A model generated the notes under the pieces. That model did not search any database. It worked only from the letters and a program-made list of their open reading frames with translations, and had not been told where the DNA came from. From Pseudomonadota bacterium (GTDB taxonomy: Bacteria > Pseudomonadota > Alphaproteobacteria > Acetobacterales > Acetobacteraceae), in the NCBI GenBank assembly GCA_019352115.1, contig JABBNW010000018.1, forward strand, positions 1 to 34,600: a DNA stretch of 34,600 nucleotides. Direction: 5' to 3'. The position numbers and the translations under genes were made by a program. Shown here one piece after another: positions 1 to 8,844 of the stretch (position 1 is its first letter; the number at the start of each line of letters is the position of its first letter).

Positions 1-19
1 CGAACCAACCCCGAGGGGT

Positions 20-67
20 CCAGGGGACTAGTCCCCTGGTGGGGGTCCAGGGGGCGAAGCCCCTTGG
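20..67. repeat. Pair of palindromic GC-rich intergenic repeats
   Basis: Bases 20-39 are a perfect 20-base palindrome, CCAGGGGACTAGTCCCCTGG. Bases 47-67 form a second hairpin, CCAGGGGGC and GCCCCTTGG around a GAA loop with one G-T wobble. Both share the GGGGTCCAGGGG core, so they look like two copies of one element. They lie 38-86 bases past the fliR stop on the minus strand and could act as an mRNA 3' hairpin. Similar GGGGTCCAGGGG elements are common between genes in Acetobacteraceae (recalled, not searched). There is no T-tract, so a terminator role is uncertain. Confidence 0.6.
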
Positions 68-105
68 CCTTACTTGCGATGGGTCAAACATCCCGCGGCT
101 TGGCA

Positions 106-888
106 TCAGCCGAGGCCGGGCAGGAGGTCGAACCCCGACCGCAACGCGTCGTGCCAGGCGGTCAGCATTGCCCCCGACAGCAGCGCGAGCAGCAGCACCC
201 CGCCCGCGATCTGCGCCGGCATCGACAGGAAATAGACCTGCAGCCGGGGGATCAGCCGCGCTACCACCCCGCTCGCCACCTGCCAGACGACCGCGGCCAG
301 CACGAACGGCGCGGCGAGCCGCAAGGCCAGCGCGAAACCGCCCGCAACCGCCGTCGCCGCCGCCGCGGCCGTATCGCCCGCCGGCAGCAGGGCGCCCGGC
401 GCGATCAGCCGGAAGCTGCCCGCCAGCGCGGCCACCGGCACCGCCCACAGCCCCGAGGCCAGCACCACGACCGCGGCAGCGAGCGAAAACATCCGTCCGA
501 CCGCGGTCGATTGCGCGCCGAGCCCGGTATCCGGCTCCAGCACGTTCGCGAGCCCGATCATGTAGGCCGCGATCTGACCCGCCATCGGCAGCGTGAGCAC
601 CAGCACCCGCGCCAGCCAGCCGAGCCAGAGCCCGGTCGCGACCTCGGCCAGCACCATGCCGGCGGCCGGCACCAGCCCTACCGGAACAGCGGGGATCAGC
701 GGCTGCACCACCGGCAGCAGCAGCAGGGTGATGGCCCCCGCCATCCCGGCGCGCAGCATCGGCGGCGGCCCGCTCTCGCCGAGGCCCGGCAGCAGCATCA
801 CCGCCGCGCCGACCCGCGCCAGCACGAGGACGAACGCGAACGCCCAGCCCGGCAGCGCGGCAAGCAGCGCCGTGTCGATCGCCGTCAC
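106..888 (-). CDS. fliR: Flagellar export apparatus protein FliR
   Basis: FliR is an inner-membrane component of the FliPQR export gate of the flagellar type III secretion system. The 260-residue product matches the usual FliR length of about 255-265 and is almost entirely hydrophobic. It shows several membrane segments, an N-terminal segment AFVLVLARVGAAVMLLPGLG typical of the family, and a late YFLSMPAQI segment. The start chosen is a GTG at 888 that overlaps the fliQ stop (GTGA), giving translational coupling. A longer in-frame extension exists but would run through fliQ. It is last in the minus-strand flgB-flgC-fliE-fliQ-fliR run. flhB, which often follows, would lie beyond the window edge or elsewhere. 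Confidence 0.93.
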   Translation of the reverse strand: MTAIDTALLAALPGWAFAFVLVLARVGAAVMLLPGLGESGPPPMLRAGMAGAITLLLLPVVQPLIPAVPVGLVPAAGMVLAEVATGLWLGWLARVLVLTLPMAGQIAAYMIGLANVLEPDTGLGAQSTAVGRMFSLAAAVVVLASGLWAVPVAALAGSFRLIAPGALLPAGDTAAAAATAVAGGFALALRLAAPFVLAAVVWQVASGVVARLIPRLQVYFLSMPAQIAGGVLLLALLSGAMLTAWHDALRSGFDLLPGLG

Positions 889-1157
889 GATCCGCCGATC
901 GCGACGATCCGGTCGAACAGCAGCCGCGCGTAGGCTTCGAGCGCACCCAGCATGAACGGGCCGAGCAGCACCAGGGTCGCGGCCATCGCGGCGACCTTGG
1001 GCACGAAGCTGAGGGTCGCCTCGTTGATCTGGGTGATCGCCTGGATCAGCGAGATCACCAGCCCGACCACCAGGGAGACCCCGAGCAGCGGACCGGCGAG
1101 CTTGAGCGCCAGCAGCAGCCCCGATTCGAGCAGCATCGCCACTTCGGATTGGCTCAT
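885..1157 (-). CDS. fliQ: Flagellar export apparatus protein FliQ
   Basis: FliQ is a small subunit of the FliPQR export gate in the inner membrane at the base of the flagellum. The product is 90 residues, the standard length, with two long hydrophobic hairpin segments (about residues 13-38 and 52-78). The family signature around ISLIQAITQINEATLSFVPK, which leads into the second segment, is intact. It starts 44 bases after fliE ends and overlaps fliR by four bases (GTGA), so the two are probably translated together. Nothing is unusual in the sequence. Confidence 0.95.
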   Translation of the reverse strand: MSQSEVAMLLESGLLLALKLAGPLLGVSLVVGLVISLIQAITQINEATLSFVPKVAAMAATLVLLGPFMLGALEAYARLLFDRIVAIGGS

Positions 1158-1201
1158 GGCGCGCGCCCGGCCAGGTCGGCATCGACCAGGATCGGCATTG
1201 G

Positions 1202-1516
1202 TCAGATCGGCATCTGCATGACGTCCTGGTACGCCTGCACAAACTTGTCGCGCACCGCCGTCGCGGTCTGCAACGCGAGTTCGGCCCGGTTCACCGCCGT
1301 CACCACGTCCGTCAGGTTGCCCTGGCCGGAGATCGCGCCCATCGCCTGCTGATCGGCCGCGTGGCCGTCGCCGACCGCCGCGCCGATCGCACGTTGCAGA
1401 GTGGCGCTGAAATCGCTGCCCGCCGCATCCCCGCCCGAACCGGTCGCGCCGGCCGTCTGCCCGTACGCGCGCGCCGCAGCGCCGGGGGTGACGGTGATGG
1501 TGGGGATCAGGCTCAT
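1202..1516 (-). CDS. fliE: Flagellar hook-basal body protein FliE
   Basis: FliE joins the MS ring to the proximal rod and is exported by the flagellar secretion system. The 104-residue product has a low-complexity Gly/Ala-rich N-terminus. It then carries the typical C-terminal helix pair: DVVTAVNRAELALQTATAVR followed by DKFVQAYQDVMQMPI, which matches the conserved VRDKvv-AYqEIMrMqI ending of the family. Its ATG overlaps the flgC stop (ATGA at 1516-1513), so translation is coupled to flgC. Start choice is supported by that overlap. Confidence 0.93.
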   Translation of the reverse strand: MSLIPTITVTPGAAARAYGQTAGATGSGGDAAGSDFSATLQRAIGAAVGDGHAADQQAMGAISGQGNLTDVVTAVNRAELALQTATAVRDKFVQAYQDVMQMPI

Positions 1517-1920
1517 TTCAGCAGGTCGATGGTGCGGGTCAGCATGCTGCGGGTGGCCTGCATGACGGACAGATTGGCGTCGTAGCTGCGCTCGGCGTCG
1601 CGCATGTCCATCATTTCGATGAAGCTGTTCACGTTCGGCAGCTTCACGTAGCCCTGCGCGTTGGCGGCCGGGTTGGAAGGATCGTAGCGCAGGGGAAACG
1701 CGCTCGGGTCCTCCCCCACTTCGGCGACGGTGACGAGCTTCGTGCCGGAGCGGCTGTCGACCGTGTCGGCGAAGGTCACGGTCTTGCGGCGGTACGGGTT
1801 GGCGCCGGGGGCGCCGCCGGTCGTGTCCTGGTTCGCCAGGTTCTCGGCGATCACGCGCAGCCGCGTGCCCTGCGCGTCCATGCCGCTGGCGGAAATGCTG
1901 AGTGCCTTCGTGAGATCCAT
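1513..1920 (-). CDS. flgC: Flagellar basal-body rod protein FlgC
   Basis: FlgC is a proximal rod subunit that polymerises in the periplasm after export. The product is 135 residues. The N-terminal flg_bb_rod motif is visible (SASGMDAQGTRLRVIAENLA followed by NQDTTG, a variant of the ANxxT signature). The C-terminal helix contains NSFIEMMDMRDAERSYDANL, typical of rod and hook proteins. A GGAGGGG ribosome-binding site sits about eight bases before the ATG at 1920. It lies 16 bases downstream of flgB and overlaps fliE, consistent with one transcript. Confidence 0.95.
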   Translation of the reverse strand: MDLTKALSISASGMDAQGTRLRVIAENLANQDTTGGAPGANPYRRKTVTFADTVDSRSGTKLVTVAEVGEDPSAFPLRYDPSNPAANAQGYVKLPNVNSFIEMMDMRDAERSYDANLSVMQATRSMLTRTIDLLK

Positions 1921-1936
1921 CTGCGCGCCCCTCCGG

Positions 1937-2323
1937 TCAGCCGTTGCCGTGCCCGAGCGTGAGCTGGAACATGGCCAGGTATTTCGTGTAGATCGTGGTC
2001 ACCAGTTGCTGGTCCGTCGCGGTATCGGCGATGTTCTTCAACTGGGTATCGAGCGAGACGGCATTCCCGTCCGGCGCCCGCGCATCCGGCCGCCCCCGCC
2101 CCGACAGCAATTCCGGCGCGGCCCCGGCCAACTGGCGTGCGCTCGTGCGGCGCAAAGTCCCCGCCGCGTCCGCGAGGGTGGCCGCGAACGCCGGCAGGTC
2201 GCGCGGCGTGTAGCCGGGCGTATCTACATTGGCGACGTTCTCGGCCAGCACCGTCTGGCGCTGGTCGAGCCACTTCATCCGCTGCGCGGCGAGATCGAAC
2301 AGGCCGATGTGGGTGGGGTCCAT
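1937..2323 (-). CDS. flgB: Flagellar basal-body rod protein FlgB
   Basis: FlgB is a proximal rod protein of the flagellar basal body. The 128-residue product carries the rod motif RQTVLAENVANVDTPGYTPR near residues 22-41. It has a C-terminal TTIYTKYLAMFQLTLG helix where FlgB proteins usually end with a YRKMLNMIRTAIG-like helix. It is the first flagellar gene of the minus-strand run, with 66 bases between it and the upstream permease gene. No sigma-54 or sigma-28 flagellar promoter was recognised in that gap; a lone GTTAAC is the only AT-rich word there. The flagellar genes may therefore be read from an upstream promoter. Confidence 0.93.
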   Translation of the reverse strand: MDPTHIGLFDLAAQRMKWLDQRQTVLAENVANVDTPGYTPRDLPAFAATLADAAGTLRRTSARQLAGAAPELLSGRGRPDARAPDGNAVSLDTQLKNIADTATDQQLVTTIYTKYLAMFQLTLGHGNG

Positions 2324-2389
2324 GCCGGCAAGGTGGGCCGGAATGCTTGCGCGTCCGTTAACGCCGCCCCGATTCGCGGCCGGACCGGG

Positions 2390-3124
2390 CTATGCCTGCA
2401 CCAGCCCGCGCAGGATCAGCATCAGCGCCAGCAGCGACAGCACCGTGAGCGCGGTGGCGCGGTGCTGGCGCGGGGTGGTGCGGCGGAATCCCCACGCGCC
2501 GAGCCGCGCGCCGGCGAACAAGGTCGGGAAGGCGAGCGCGGCGAGGACCAGCAACCGCGGGCTCACCAGCCCCTCCCCCGTCATCGGCACCAGCGCGACC
2601 GAGGCGGTGATCACGAAGAACACGATCGCCGAGGCGCGCACCACCGCGGTGCTGTGCGGCAGGGCCAGCAGATACGCCACCACCGGCGGGCCGGACATGC
2701 CGGCCAGCCCGTTCATCGTCCCCGAGACCATGCCGACCCCGAGGGTCAGCAACCGCGACGGCCTTGGCGGCAACCGCACCCCGTACGCCAGCACGCCCAC
2801 CGATCCCGCGATCACGAGCCCGATCGCCAGCCGCGCGTGCCCGGCCGAAAGGCTCGTCAGCACCAGCAGCCCGAGCGGCGTGCCGATCAGCATCCCCGGC
2901 GCCAGCCAGGCGAGCGAGCGCCAGTCGCACAGCCGCACGGCCACCCGCAGGTCGATCAGCCCGACCTCGATCTGCAGCAGGATCGCGAGCGGCACCACCC
3001 GGGTCGGCGGCAAGGCCAGGCTGAGCAGGGGCACGGCGGCCATCACGAAACCGAAGCCGGTGAAGCCGCGCAGCAGGGCGGCCAGGAACGCGCCCAGCAC
3101 CACCAACAGGGCCGTATGGATCAT
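2390..3124 (-). CDS. TSUP-family (TauE/SafE-like) membrane permease
   Basis: This is a probable anion or organosulfonate permease of the TauE/SafE (TSUP) family in the inner membrane. The 244-residue product is hydrophobic with about eight predicted segments. It begins with the family N-terminal pattern LLRGFTGFGFVMAAVPLLSL and repeats a related motif mid-protein (SGTMNGLAGMSGPPVVAYLL), as expected for the two inverted halves of TSUP proteins. The substrate cannot be read from sequence; members move sulfite, sulfoacetate, taurine-derived anions or others. It precedes flgB on the same strand, but nothing links it functionally to flagella. Confidence 0.8.
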   Translation of the reverse strand: MIHTALLVVLGAFLAALLRGFTGFGFVMAAVPLLSLALPPTRVVPLAILLQIEVGLIDLRVAVRLCDWRSLAWLAPGMLIGTPLGLLVLTSLSAGHARLAIGLVIAGSVGVLAYGVRLPPRPSRLLTLGVGMVSGTMNGLAGMSGPPVVAYLLALPHSTAVVRASAIVFFVITASVALVPMTGEGLVSPRLLVLAALAFPTLFAGARLGAWGFRRTTPRQHRATALTVLSLLALMLILRGLVQA

Positions 3125-3355
3125 GCGCGCGGCGCCGTCCCGCCTTGGCGCGCCCGCCCGCCGGCGTCGGCAACTTTTCGATCACCCATTAGGCCCATCT
3201 CCTGCGGCGCCGACGCTTCGATCTGGTAGCCCGCAGCGGTGCGAAGTTCCAGTGCCCGCGACCTTGCCGTCATTGGCGGCCGGTTCCGCGCCCCGGCTTC
3301 TCCCCCGCGCCGACGCGGTGTAGCGTGCACCCAAGAGGACCGGGGAAATCGTTCG

Positions 3356-4558
3356 ATGGACATGCCGACCGGCGGCCCTACCGCTGCCACCGCTGCCGCC
3401 GTGAGCGGCGCCGATCCGATCGCGCGCGCCCGCGCGCTGATCCCCCTGCTGGACTCCGCCGGCCCGCGCATCGATGCGGCGCGTCAGCTGCCGGCCGACG
3501 TGGTCGATGCGATGCACGCCAACCGGATGTTCCGCCTGCTGCTGCCGCGTGCGTTCGACGGCGAGGAGCTCGACCCCGCCACCTATGTCCAGGTGGTCGA
3601 GGCGATCGCCAGCGGCGACGGCAGCACCGCCTGGTGCATGAACCAGGGCACCGGCTGCTCGATGACCGCCGCCTATCTGGAACCTCGCGTCGCGCGCGAG
3701 GTGTTCGGCAACCCGCGCGACGTGCTCGCCTGGGGCCAGGGCAAGACCCGCGCGGTGAAGGTGCCGGGCGGCTGGCGGGTGACCGGCACGTCGCATTTCG
3801 CGTCCGGCTCGCGTCATTCCACCTGGCTCGGCATGCACTGCCCGACGTTCGAGGCGGACGGCACGCCGCGCCGCCATCCGGATGGGACGGCGTTCGAACG
3901 TACGATGCTGTTTCGCCGCGAGATCGCAACGATCACCGATCCCTGGCAGGTGCTCGGCCTGCGCGGCACGGGATCGGACACCTATGCGGTGGACGATCTG
4001 TTCGTGGCGGACGAATATTCCGTGACGCGCGATCGCGACGACGAACGCCGGGAGACCGGACCGCTTTATCGGTTCAGCACCAGCAACATCTACGCGGCCG
4101 GATTCGGCGCGGTGGGGCTGGGTGTCGCGCGCGGGATGTTGGATGCGTTCCTGCGGCTGGCCGGGGCGAAGACGCCGGCACTGACCAGCACGACGATGAA
4201 GGACAACCCGGTGGTGCAGGGGCTGATCGGGCGTTCGGATGCGCGGCTGCGGGCGGCGCGAACCTGGCTGATCCAGGTGCTGACGACGGCGCAGACGCAG
4301 GCACAGGACGGGCCGCTGCGGCTCGACGACAAGATGGACATCCGCCAGGCGGCAACCTTCGCGATCGCGGAGGCGCGCGAGGTGGTGAACGCACTGTGGC
4401 ACGAGGCGGGCGCGACGGCGATCTTCGATGCGCAGCCGTTCGAGCACCGGTTCCGCGACATGAACGCGGTGTCCCAGCAAGTGCAAGGCCGGGCCGCGCA
4501 TTTCGAAACGATCGGCCAGCACAAGCTCGGCATGCCCGCGAACCAGCGCTGGGTGTAG
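3356..4558 (+). CDS. Acyl-CoA dehydrogenase-like flavoprotein (HsaA/DszC-type monooxygenase group)
   Basis: The 400-residue product has the acyl-CoA dehydrogenase fold: an N-terminal helical domain, a central beta domain (GGWRVTGTSHFASGSRHSTW, then LRGTGSDTYAVDDLFV) and a type-2 C-terminal helical domain ending in FRDMNAVSQQVQGRAAHFET. That type-2 ending is typical of two-component flavin monooxygenases such as HsaA, DszC and HpaH relatives rather than of true beta-oxidation dehydrogenases. The start at 3356 (MDMPTGGP) is preferred; a reading 39 codons longer has a basic, low-quality extension. The gene ends ten bases from the convergent oxoprolinase gene. The substrate and any flavin reductase partner are unknown. 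Confidence 0.82.
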   Translation: MDMPTGGPTAATAAAVSGADPIARARALIPLLDSAGPRIDAARQLPADVVDAMHANRMFRLLLPRAFDGEELDPATYVQVVEAIASGDGSTAWCMNQGTGCSMTAAYLEPRVAREVFGNPRDVLAWGQGKTRAVKVPGGWRVTGTSHFASGSRHSTWLGMHCPTFEADGTPRRHPDGTAFERTMLFRREIATITDPWQVLGLRGTGSDTYAVDDLFVADEYSVTRDRDDERRETGPLYRFSTSNIYAAGFGAVGLGVARGMLDAFLRLAGAKTPALTSTTMKDNPVVQGLIGRSDARLRAARTWLIQVLTTAQTQAQDGPLRLDDKMDIRQAATFAIAEAREVVNALWHEAGATAIFDAQPFEHRFRDMNAVSQQVQGRAAHFETIGQHKLGMPANQRWV

Positions 4559-4568
4559 TCGCGCGGGG

Positions 4569-7500
4569 CTACGCCGCCCCGTAGCCACCGCCGCCCGGCG
4601 TTTCGATCACGAACACATCCCCCGGCGCGAGGTCCGCGCGCGCCGTGCCGGACAGTGCCTCCCGCGTCCCGTCCGCGCGTTCCACCCATTGCCGCCCGGC
4701 CGCGCCGTCCGCTCCGCCCGCCAGCCCGAACGGGGCCACGTTGCGGCGCGAGGCGACGATCACCGCCGTCATCGGCTGGAGGAACCGGATCCGCCGCACC
4801 GACCCGTCCCCGCCGTGCCAACGCCCGGCGCCGCCGGACCCACGGCGGATCGCGAAACTTTCCAGCCGCACCGGATATCGCAGCTCCAGCACTTCGGGGT
4901 CCGTCATGCGCGTGTTGGTCATGTGGGTCTGGATCGCCGCGGTGCCGTCGAACCCCGGACCCGCGCCGGTGCCGCCGCAGATCGTTTCGTAATACTGCGA
5001 CTCGGCATCGCCGAACAGGAAGTTGTTCATCGTCGCCTGCGAGCACGCCATCGCGCCCAGCGCGCCGAACAGCGCGTTGCACACCGCCTGCGACACCTCG
5101 GTATTGCCGGCGACGACCGCCGCGCCCGGGCGTGGCGACAGGAACGATCCCGCCGGGATCACGATCTCCAGCGGCTTCAGGCAGCCGTCGTTGAGCGGGA
5201 TATCCTCGCCCACCAGGCAGCGAAACACATAGAGCACGACCGAGCGGGTGACCGCCGCCGGGGCGTTGAAATTGTTGTGATCGCGCTGCGCCGCGGTGCC
5301 GGTGAAATCCACTTTCGCCGTGCGCGCCGCATGATCGACTGTGACGGCGACCCGCAGCAGCGCGCCGTCGTCCATTGTATAGTCGAACGCGCCGTCGCCG
5401 ATGCGCGCGATCACACGGCGCACGCTTTCCTCGGCATTGTCCATCACGTGGCGCATATAGGCCGCGACCGTGTCCCAGCCGTATTGCGCAACGACCTGGC
5501 CCAGCTCCTGCACGCCCTTCTCGTTCGCCGCCACCTGCGCCTTGATGTCGGCGACGTTCACGTCCGGACTGCGCGCGGGATAGCGCGCGCCCGCGAGCAG
5601 CGCGCGCAGCTCCGCTTCCCGGAAGCGCCCGCCGTCCACCAGCAGGAAATCGTCGATCACCACGCCTTCTTCTTCCAACGTCGTGGAGGCGGGCGGGGTG
5701 GACCCCGGCGTGATGCCGCCGATATCGGCATGGTGGCCGCGCGAGCCGACGAAGAACAGCAGCCGTGTGCCGGCGGCGTCGAACACCGGCGTGATCACCG
5801 TCACGTCGGGCAAATGGGTGCCGCCGTTGTACGGGTTGTTCAGCGCCACCACGTCGCCCGGTTTCAGGCTGCCGCGCCGATGCGCCAGCACGGTGCGCAC
5901 GCTTTCGCCCATCGCGCCGAGATGGACCGGGATGTGCGGCGCGTTGGCGACCAGGGCGCCGTCGGCGTCGAACACGGCGCAGGAGAAATCGAGCCGCTCC
6001 TTGATGTTCACGCTCATCGCCGTGTTCTGCAGCACCGCGCCGGTCTGTTCGGCGACGTTCATGAACAGGTTGTTGAACAGTTCCAGCAGTACGGGGTCGG
6101 GCCGCCCGGTGCCGGCGACGACCCGGGCCGGCAGCGGCGCAATTCGGCGCAAGGTCATGTGGTCGGCCGGCGTGATCTCCGCCTGCCAGCCGGGTTCGAC
6201 GACGGTGGTGGCGTTCGCTTCGCGGATCAGCGCCGGGCCGGCGATCGTGTCTCCGGCGGCGAGGGCCGCGCGGTCGAACACCGGTGCATCATGTGCGATG
6301 CCGCCGCTGAACAGCGCGACCCGGTCGATTTCCGCCGGCCCGCCGTCGGTGCGGGGCGCGAGCTGCGCTTCGGCCACCGGCTCCCCCGCGGCCACCGCCT
6401 CCACCGCGACCGCCTGGACGGTCAGCGGATGGTCGGGGGTGGCGAAGCCGAAGCGGGCGCGGTGCGCCGCGGTGAAGTCCGCAACGATACGGTCGTGGTC
6501 GGTCAGCAGCACGATCAGCGCCGCCTCGGTGCCGGTGTAGCAGACATGCAGGCTGCGATGGGTGGCGATCTGCGCCGGATCGGCGCCCTGTTCGGCCAGC
6601 GCCGCCGTCGCATCGGCGGCCAGCCGGTCGGCGAGCGCGTGCAGCTCCGGCAGGCCGGCGGCATCGAGCGTGCGCTCCACCGCCTGCTCGCGCAGCGCGG
6701 CCTGGTCGGCAAGCCCCATCCCATAGGCCGACAGCACACCGGCGAACGGATGCAGGAACACGGTCTGCATCCCGAGCGCATCGGCCACCAGGCAGGCGTG
6801 CTGCCCGCCCGCGCCGCCGAAGCAGGCGAGCGCGAAGCCGGCCGGATCGTGGCCCTTCTGCACCGAAACCTGCTTGATCGCATTCGCCATGTTGGCGACC
6901 GCGATGCGCAGGAATCCTTCCGCGATTTCCTCCGGCGCGCGCGCGTGCCCGGTCGCGGCGGCGATCGCGTCGGCCAGGGCGGCGAATTTCGTTGCCACCA
7001 CGGCGCTGTCCAGCCGCTGGTCGCCGCCGGGGCCGAAGATCGCCGGGAAATGCGCGGGCTGGATCTTGCCGACGCAGACATTGGCGTCCGTCACCGTGAG
7101 CGGGCCGCCGCGACGGTAGCAGGCAGGACCGGGATCGGCGCCGGCGCTGTCGGGGCCGACCCGCATCCGCGCGCCGTCGAAATGCAGGATCGATCCGCCG
7201 CCGGCGGCGACGGTATTGATCGCCATCATCGGCGCGCGCATGCGCACACCGGCCACCTCGGTCTCGAACGCGCGTTCGAACGCGCCCGCATACAGCGCGA
7301 CATCGGTGGACGTGCCGCCCATGTCGAAGCCGATGATCCGATCGAGCCCGGCCATCGCCGCGGTGCGTGCCGCGCCCACGATCCCGCCGGCGGGGCCGGA
7401 CAGGATCGCGTCCTTGCCCTGGAAACTGTGTGCCTCGGCGAGCCCGCCGCTCGACTGCATGAAGAACAGGCGCACCCCGGCGAGTTCGTTCGCCACCTGG

Positions 7501-8168
7501 TCGACATAGCGGCGCAGGATCGGCGAAAGATACGCATCGACGACGGTGGTGTCGCCGCGCGGGACCAGCCGCAGCAGCGGGCTCGCCGCGTGGCTGGCGG
7601 AGACCTGGGCGAAGCCGGCGGCGCGCGCGAGGGCGGCGAGGCGCTGCTCATGCGCGGGGTATTTCCAGGCGTGCATCAGCACGATCGCGCAGGCGCCGAT
7701 GCCGGCCGCGCGCGCGGCGGCGAAGGCGGCGGTCGCGGCGGCTTCGTCGAGCGGTTCCACCTCGGCCCCGTCCGCACCGATGCGGCCGGGGATTTCCGCG
7801 ACCTGTTCATACAGCAGGGACGGCAGGGTGATCGCAAGGTCGAACAGCCGCGGGCGGGCCTGGTTGCCGATCCGCAACGCATCGGCGAAGCCGCCGTTGA
7901 CCACCAGCAGGGTGCGCTCGCCCTTGCGTTCCAGCAGCGCGTTGGTCGCGACCGTGGTGCCCATCTTCACGGCATCGATGGTGCCGGGCGGGATCGGCGC
8001 GTCGGGGGCGAGGCCGAGCACGGCGCGGATGCCGGCGATCGCGGCGTCGCGGTAGCGGCCGGGGTTTTCCGACAGCAGCTTGTGGGTGGACAACGCCCCG
8101 TCCGGCGCGCGGGCGACGATGTCGGTGAACGTGCCGCCGCGATCGATCCAGAACTGCCAGCCGGTCAT
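4569..8168 (-). CDS. Hydantoinase/5-oxoprolinase, fused A and B domains
   Basis: This is a likely ATP-dependent lactam or hydantoin hydrolase (5-oxoprolinase, N-methylhydantoinase or acetophenone carboxylase superfamily), cytoplasmic. The 1199-residue product joins HyuA (about 1-690) and HyuB (about 700-1199). HyuA begins [20 protein letters not shown] and contains the second phosphate loop [15 protein letters not shown]. HyuB begins around [20 protein letters not shown] and ends with the family tail ETPGGGGYG. Length and order match single-chain eukaryote-like 5-oxoprolinases. The ATG at 8168 is chosen because the WIDRGGT motif normally lies within ten residues of the start; longer readings run through the VOC gene. 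Which substrate it hydrolyses cannot be told from sequence. Confidence 0.9.
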   Translation of the reverse strand: MTGWQFWIDRGGTFTDIVARAPDGALSTHKLLSENPGRYRDAAIAGIRAVLGLAPDAPIPPGTIDAVKMGTTVATNALLERKGERTLLVVNGGFADALRIGNQARPRLFDLAITLPSLLYEQVAEIPGRIGADGAEVEPLDEAAATAAFAAARAAGIGACAIVLMHAWKYPAHEQRLAALARAAGFAQVSASHAASPLLRLVPRGDTTVVDAYLSPILRRYVDQVANELAGVRLFFMQSSGGLAEAHSFQGKDAILSGPAGGIVGAARTAAMAGLDRIIGFDMGGTSTDVALYAGAFERAFETEVAGVRMRAPMMAINTVAAGGGSILHFDGARMRVGPDSAGADPGPACYRRGGPLTVTDANVCVGKIQPAHFPAIFGPGGDQRLDSAVVATKFAALADAIAAATGHARAPEEIAEGFLRIAVANMANAIKQVSVQKGHDPAGFALACFGGAGGQHACLVADALGMQTVFLHPFAGVLSAYGMGLADQAALREQAVERTLDAAGLPELHALADRLAADATAALAEQGADPAQIATHRSLHVCYTGTEAALIVLLTDHDRIVADFTAAHRARFGFATPDHPLTVQAVAVEAVAAGEPVAEAQLAPRTDGGPAEIDRVALFSGGIAHDAPVFDRAALAAGDTIAGPALIREANATTVVEPGWQAEITPADHMTLRRIAPLPARVVAGTGRPDPVLLELFNNLFMNVAEQTGAVLQNTAMSVNIKERLDFSCAVFDADGALVANAPHIPVHLGAMGESVRTVLAHRRGSLKPGDVVALNNPYNGGTHLPDVTVITPVFDAAGTRLLFFVGSRGHHADIGGITPGSTPPASTTLEEEGVVIDDFLLVDGGRFREAELRALLAGARYPARSPDVNVADIKAQVAANEKGVQELGQVVAQYGWDTVAAYMRHVMDNAEESVRRVIARIGDGAFDYTMDDGALLRVAVTVDHAARTAKVDFTGTAAQRDHNNFNAPAAVTRSVVLYVFRCLVGEDIPLNDGCLKPLEIVIPAGSFLSPRPGAAVVAGNTEVSQAVCNALFGALGAMACSQATMNNFLFGDAESQYYETICGGTGAGPGFDGTAAIQTHMTNTRMTDPEVLELRYPVRLESFAIRRGSGGAGRWHGGDGSVRRIRFLQPMTAVIVASRRNVAPFGLAGGADGAAGRQWVERADGTREALSGTARADLAPGDVFVIETPGGGGYGAA

Positions 8169-8194
8169 GGCGGCCCCCGCATGTTGCAGTGCGG

Positions 8195-8223
8195 TGAATA
8201 CGGGCCGGGCCGGGCCGGGGCAA
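8195..8223 (-). promoter_or_regulatory. Candidate promoter of the oxoprolinase gene, with tandem repeat in the spacer
   Basis: On the minus strand TTGCCC (8223-8218) and TATTCA (8200-8195) are separated by 17 bases, placing transcription start near 8188, about 20 bases before the ATG at 8168. The spacer is built from a five-base repeat (CGGGC on the plus strand, three full copies plus a partial one at 8201-8220). Repeat slippage would change the spacer by five bases. The match is reasonable but is a sequence-only prediction. Confidence 0.42.
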
Positions 8224-8241
8224 GCCGCCCCTCTCGCGGTG

Positions 8242-8270
8242 TTGAACCGGACCGGGCGGGCCTCTAGGCT
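8242..8270 (+). promoter_or_regulatory. Candidate promoter of the VOC/hydrolase gene pair
   Basis: TTGAAC (8242-8247) and TAGGCT (8265-8270) are spaced by 17 bases. The predicted start is near 8277, and a GGGAGG ribosome-binding site (8286-8291) precedes the ATG at 8301. It is back to back with the oxoprolinase promoter within a 132-base divergent region. Confidence 0.4.
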
Positions 8271-8300
8271 GCGCGGGAGAGCACCGGGAGGCCGCGCAGC

Positions 8301-8843
8301 ATGGACGCCACCGACATCGCCCACCTCGCCCGCCCGCACGGGCTTCCGTTCCGGATCGCGAAGATCGGCCACATCGCGCTGCATGTGGCCGACGTCACGC
8401 GCTCCGCCCGCTTCTACACCGAAGTGCTCGGCTTCCAGGTGTCGGACGCCTACGGCGACAACATGATCCCGGGCGGTGCGGCGTTCCTGCGGTGCAACAC
8501 CGACCACCACGGCATCGCCCTGTTCCGCGCCGACGAAAGCCCCGGCGCCGGGCTGCACCATGTCGCCTTCGAGGTCGGGACCCTCGGCGAAGTGCTGCGC
8601 GCACGCGACCACCTGCGCGCCCGCCACGTGCCGATCAGCTTCGAGGGCCGCCGCCGCGCCGGCTGCCAGATCGCGGTGGAATTCCGCGACCCGGACGGGC
8701 ATTGGCTCGAAATCTACTGGAACATCGACCAGGTCGGCAGCGACGGGCGGGTGCGCCCGCCCGAGGAATGGAAAGGCGTCGCCGGCATCGAAGCCGCGAT
8801 CGCCGATCCGGTGCGCGGCCAGGACACGTCGTTGCCAGGCTGA
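8301..8843 (+). CDS. VOC-family (glyoxalase/extradiol dioxygenase fold) protein
   Basis: The 180-residue product is a vicinal-oxygen-chelate metalloprotein. It shows the beta-alpha-beta-beta-beta modules starting at [20 protein letters not shown] (His24 a likely first metal ligand), [10 protein letters not shown] for the second module, and [14 protein letters not shown] with the family's terminal Glu ligand. That set of His, His and Glu suggests an active metal site, so it is more likely an extradiol dioxygenase-like or lyase enzyme than a resistance binding protein. It is followed one base later by the alpha/beta hydrolase gene, so the pair is probably one operon acting on one substrate. The substrate is unknown. 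Confidence 0.85.
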   Translation: MDATDIAHLARPHGLPFRIAKIGHIALHVADVTRSARFYTEVLGFQVSDAYGDNMIPGGAAFLRCNTDHHGIALFRADESPGAGLHHVAFEVGTLGEVLRARDHLRARHVPISFEGRRRAGCQIAVEFRDPDGHWLEIYWNIDQVGSDGRVRPPEEWKGVAGIEAAIADPVRGQDTSLPG

Positions 8844-8844
8844 G

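Noticed and set aside
2324-2389. GTTAAC upstream of flgB as a CtrA site
   Set aside because: A full CtrA site needs two TTAA halves seven bases apart; only one is present.
3121-3471. 116-codon minus-strand frame overlapping the start of the TSUP gene by four bases
   Set aside because: The ATGA-type overlap is suggestive, but the product is low-complexity, crosses the start of the divergent acyl-CoA dehydrogenase gene and matches no family I know.
4689-8267. Very long open frame on the plus strand (1192 codons) opposite the oxoprolinase gene
   Set aside because: Its translation is Arg/His/Ala-rich low-complexity sequence without family motifs. The minus-strand frame has clear HyuA and HyuB motifs. 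GC-rich codon bias keeps the antisense frame open.
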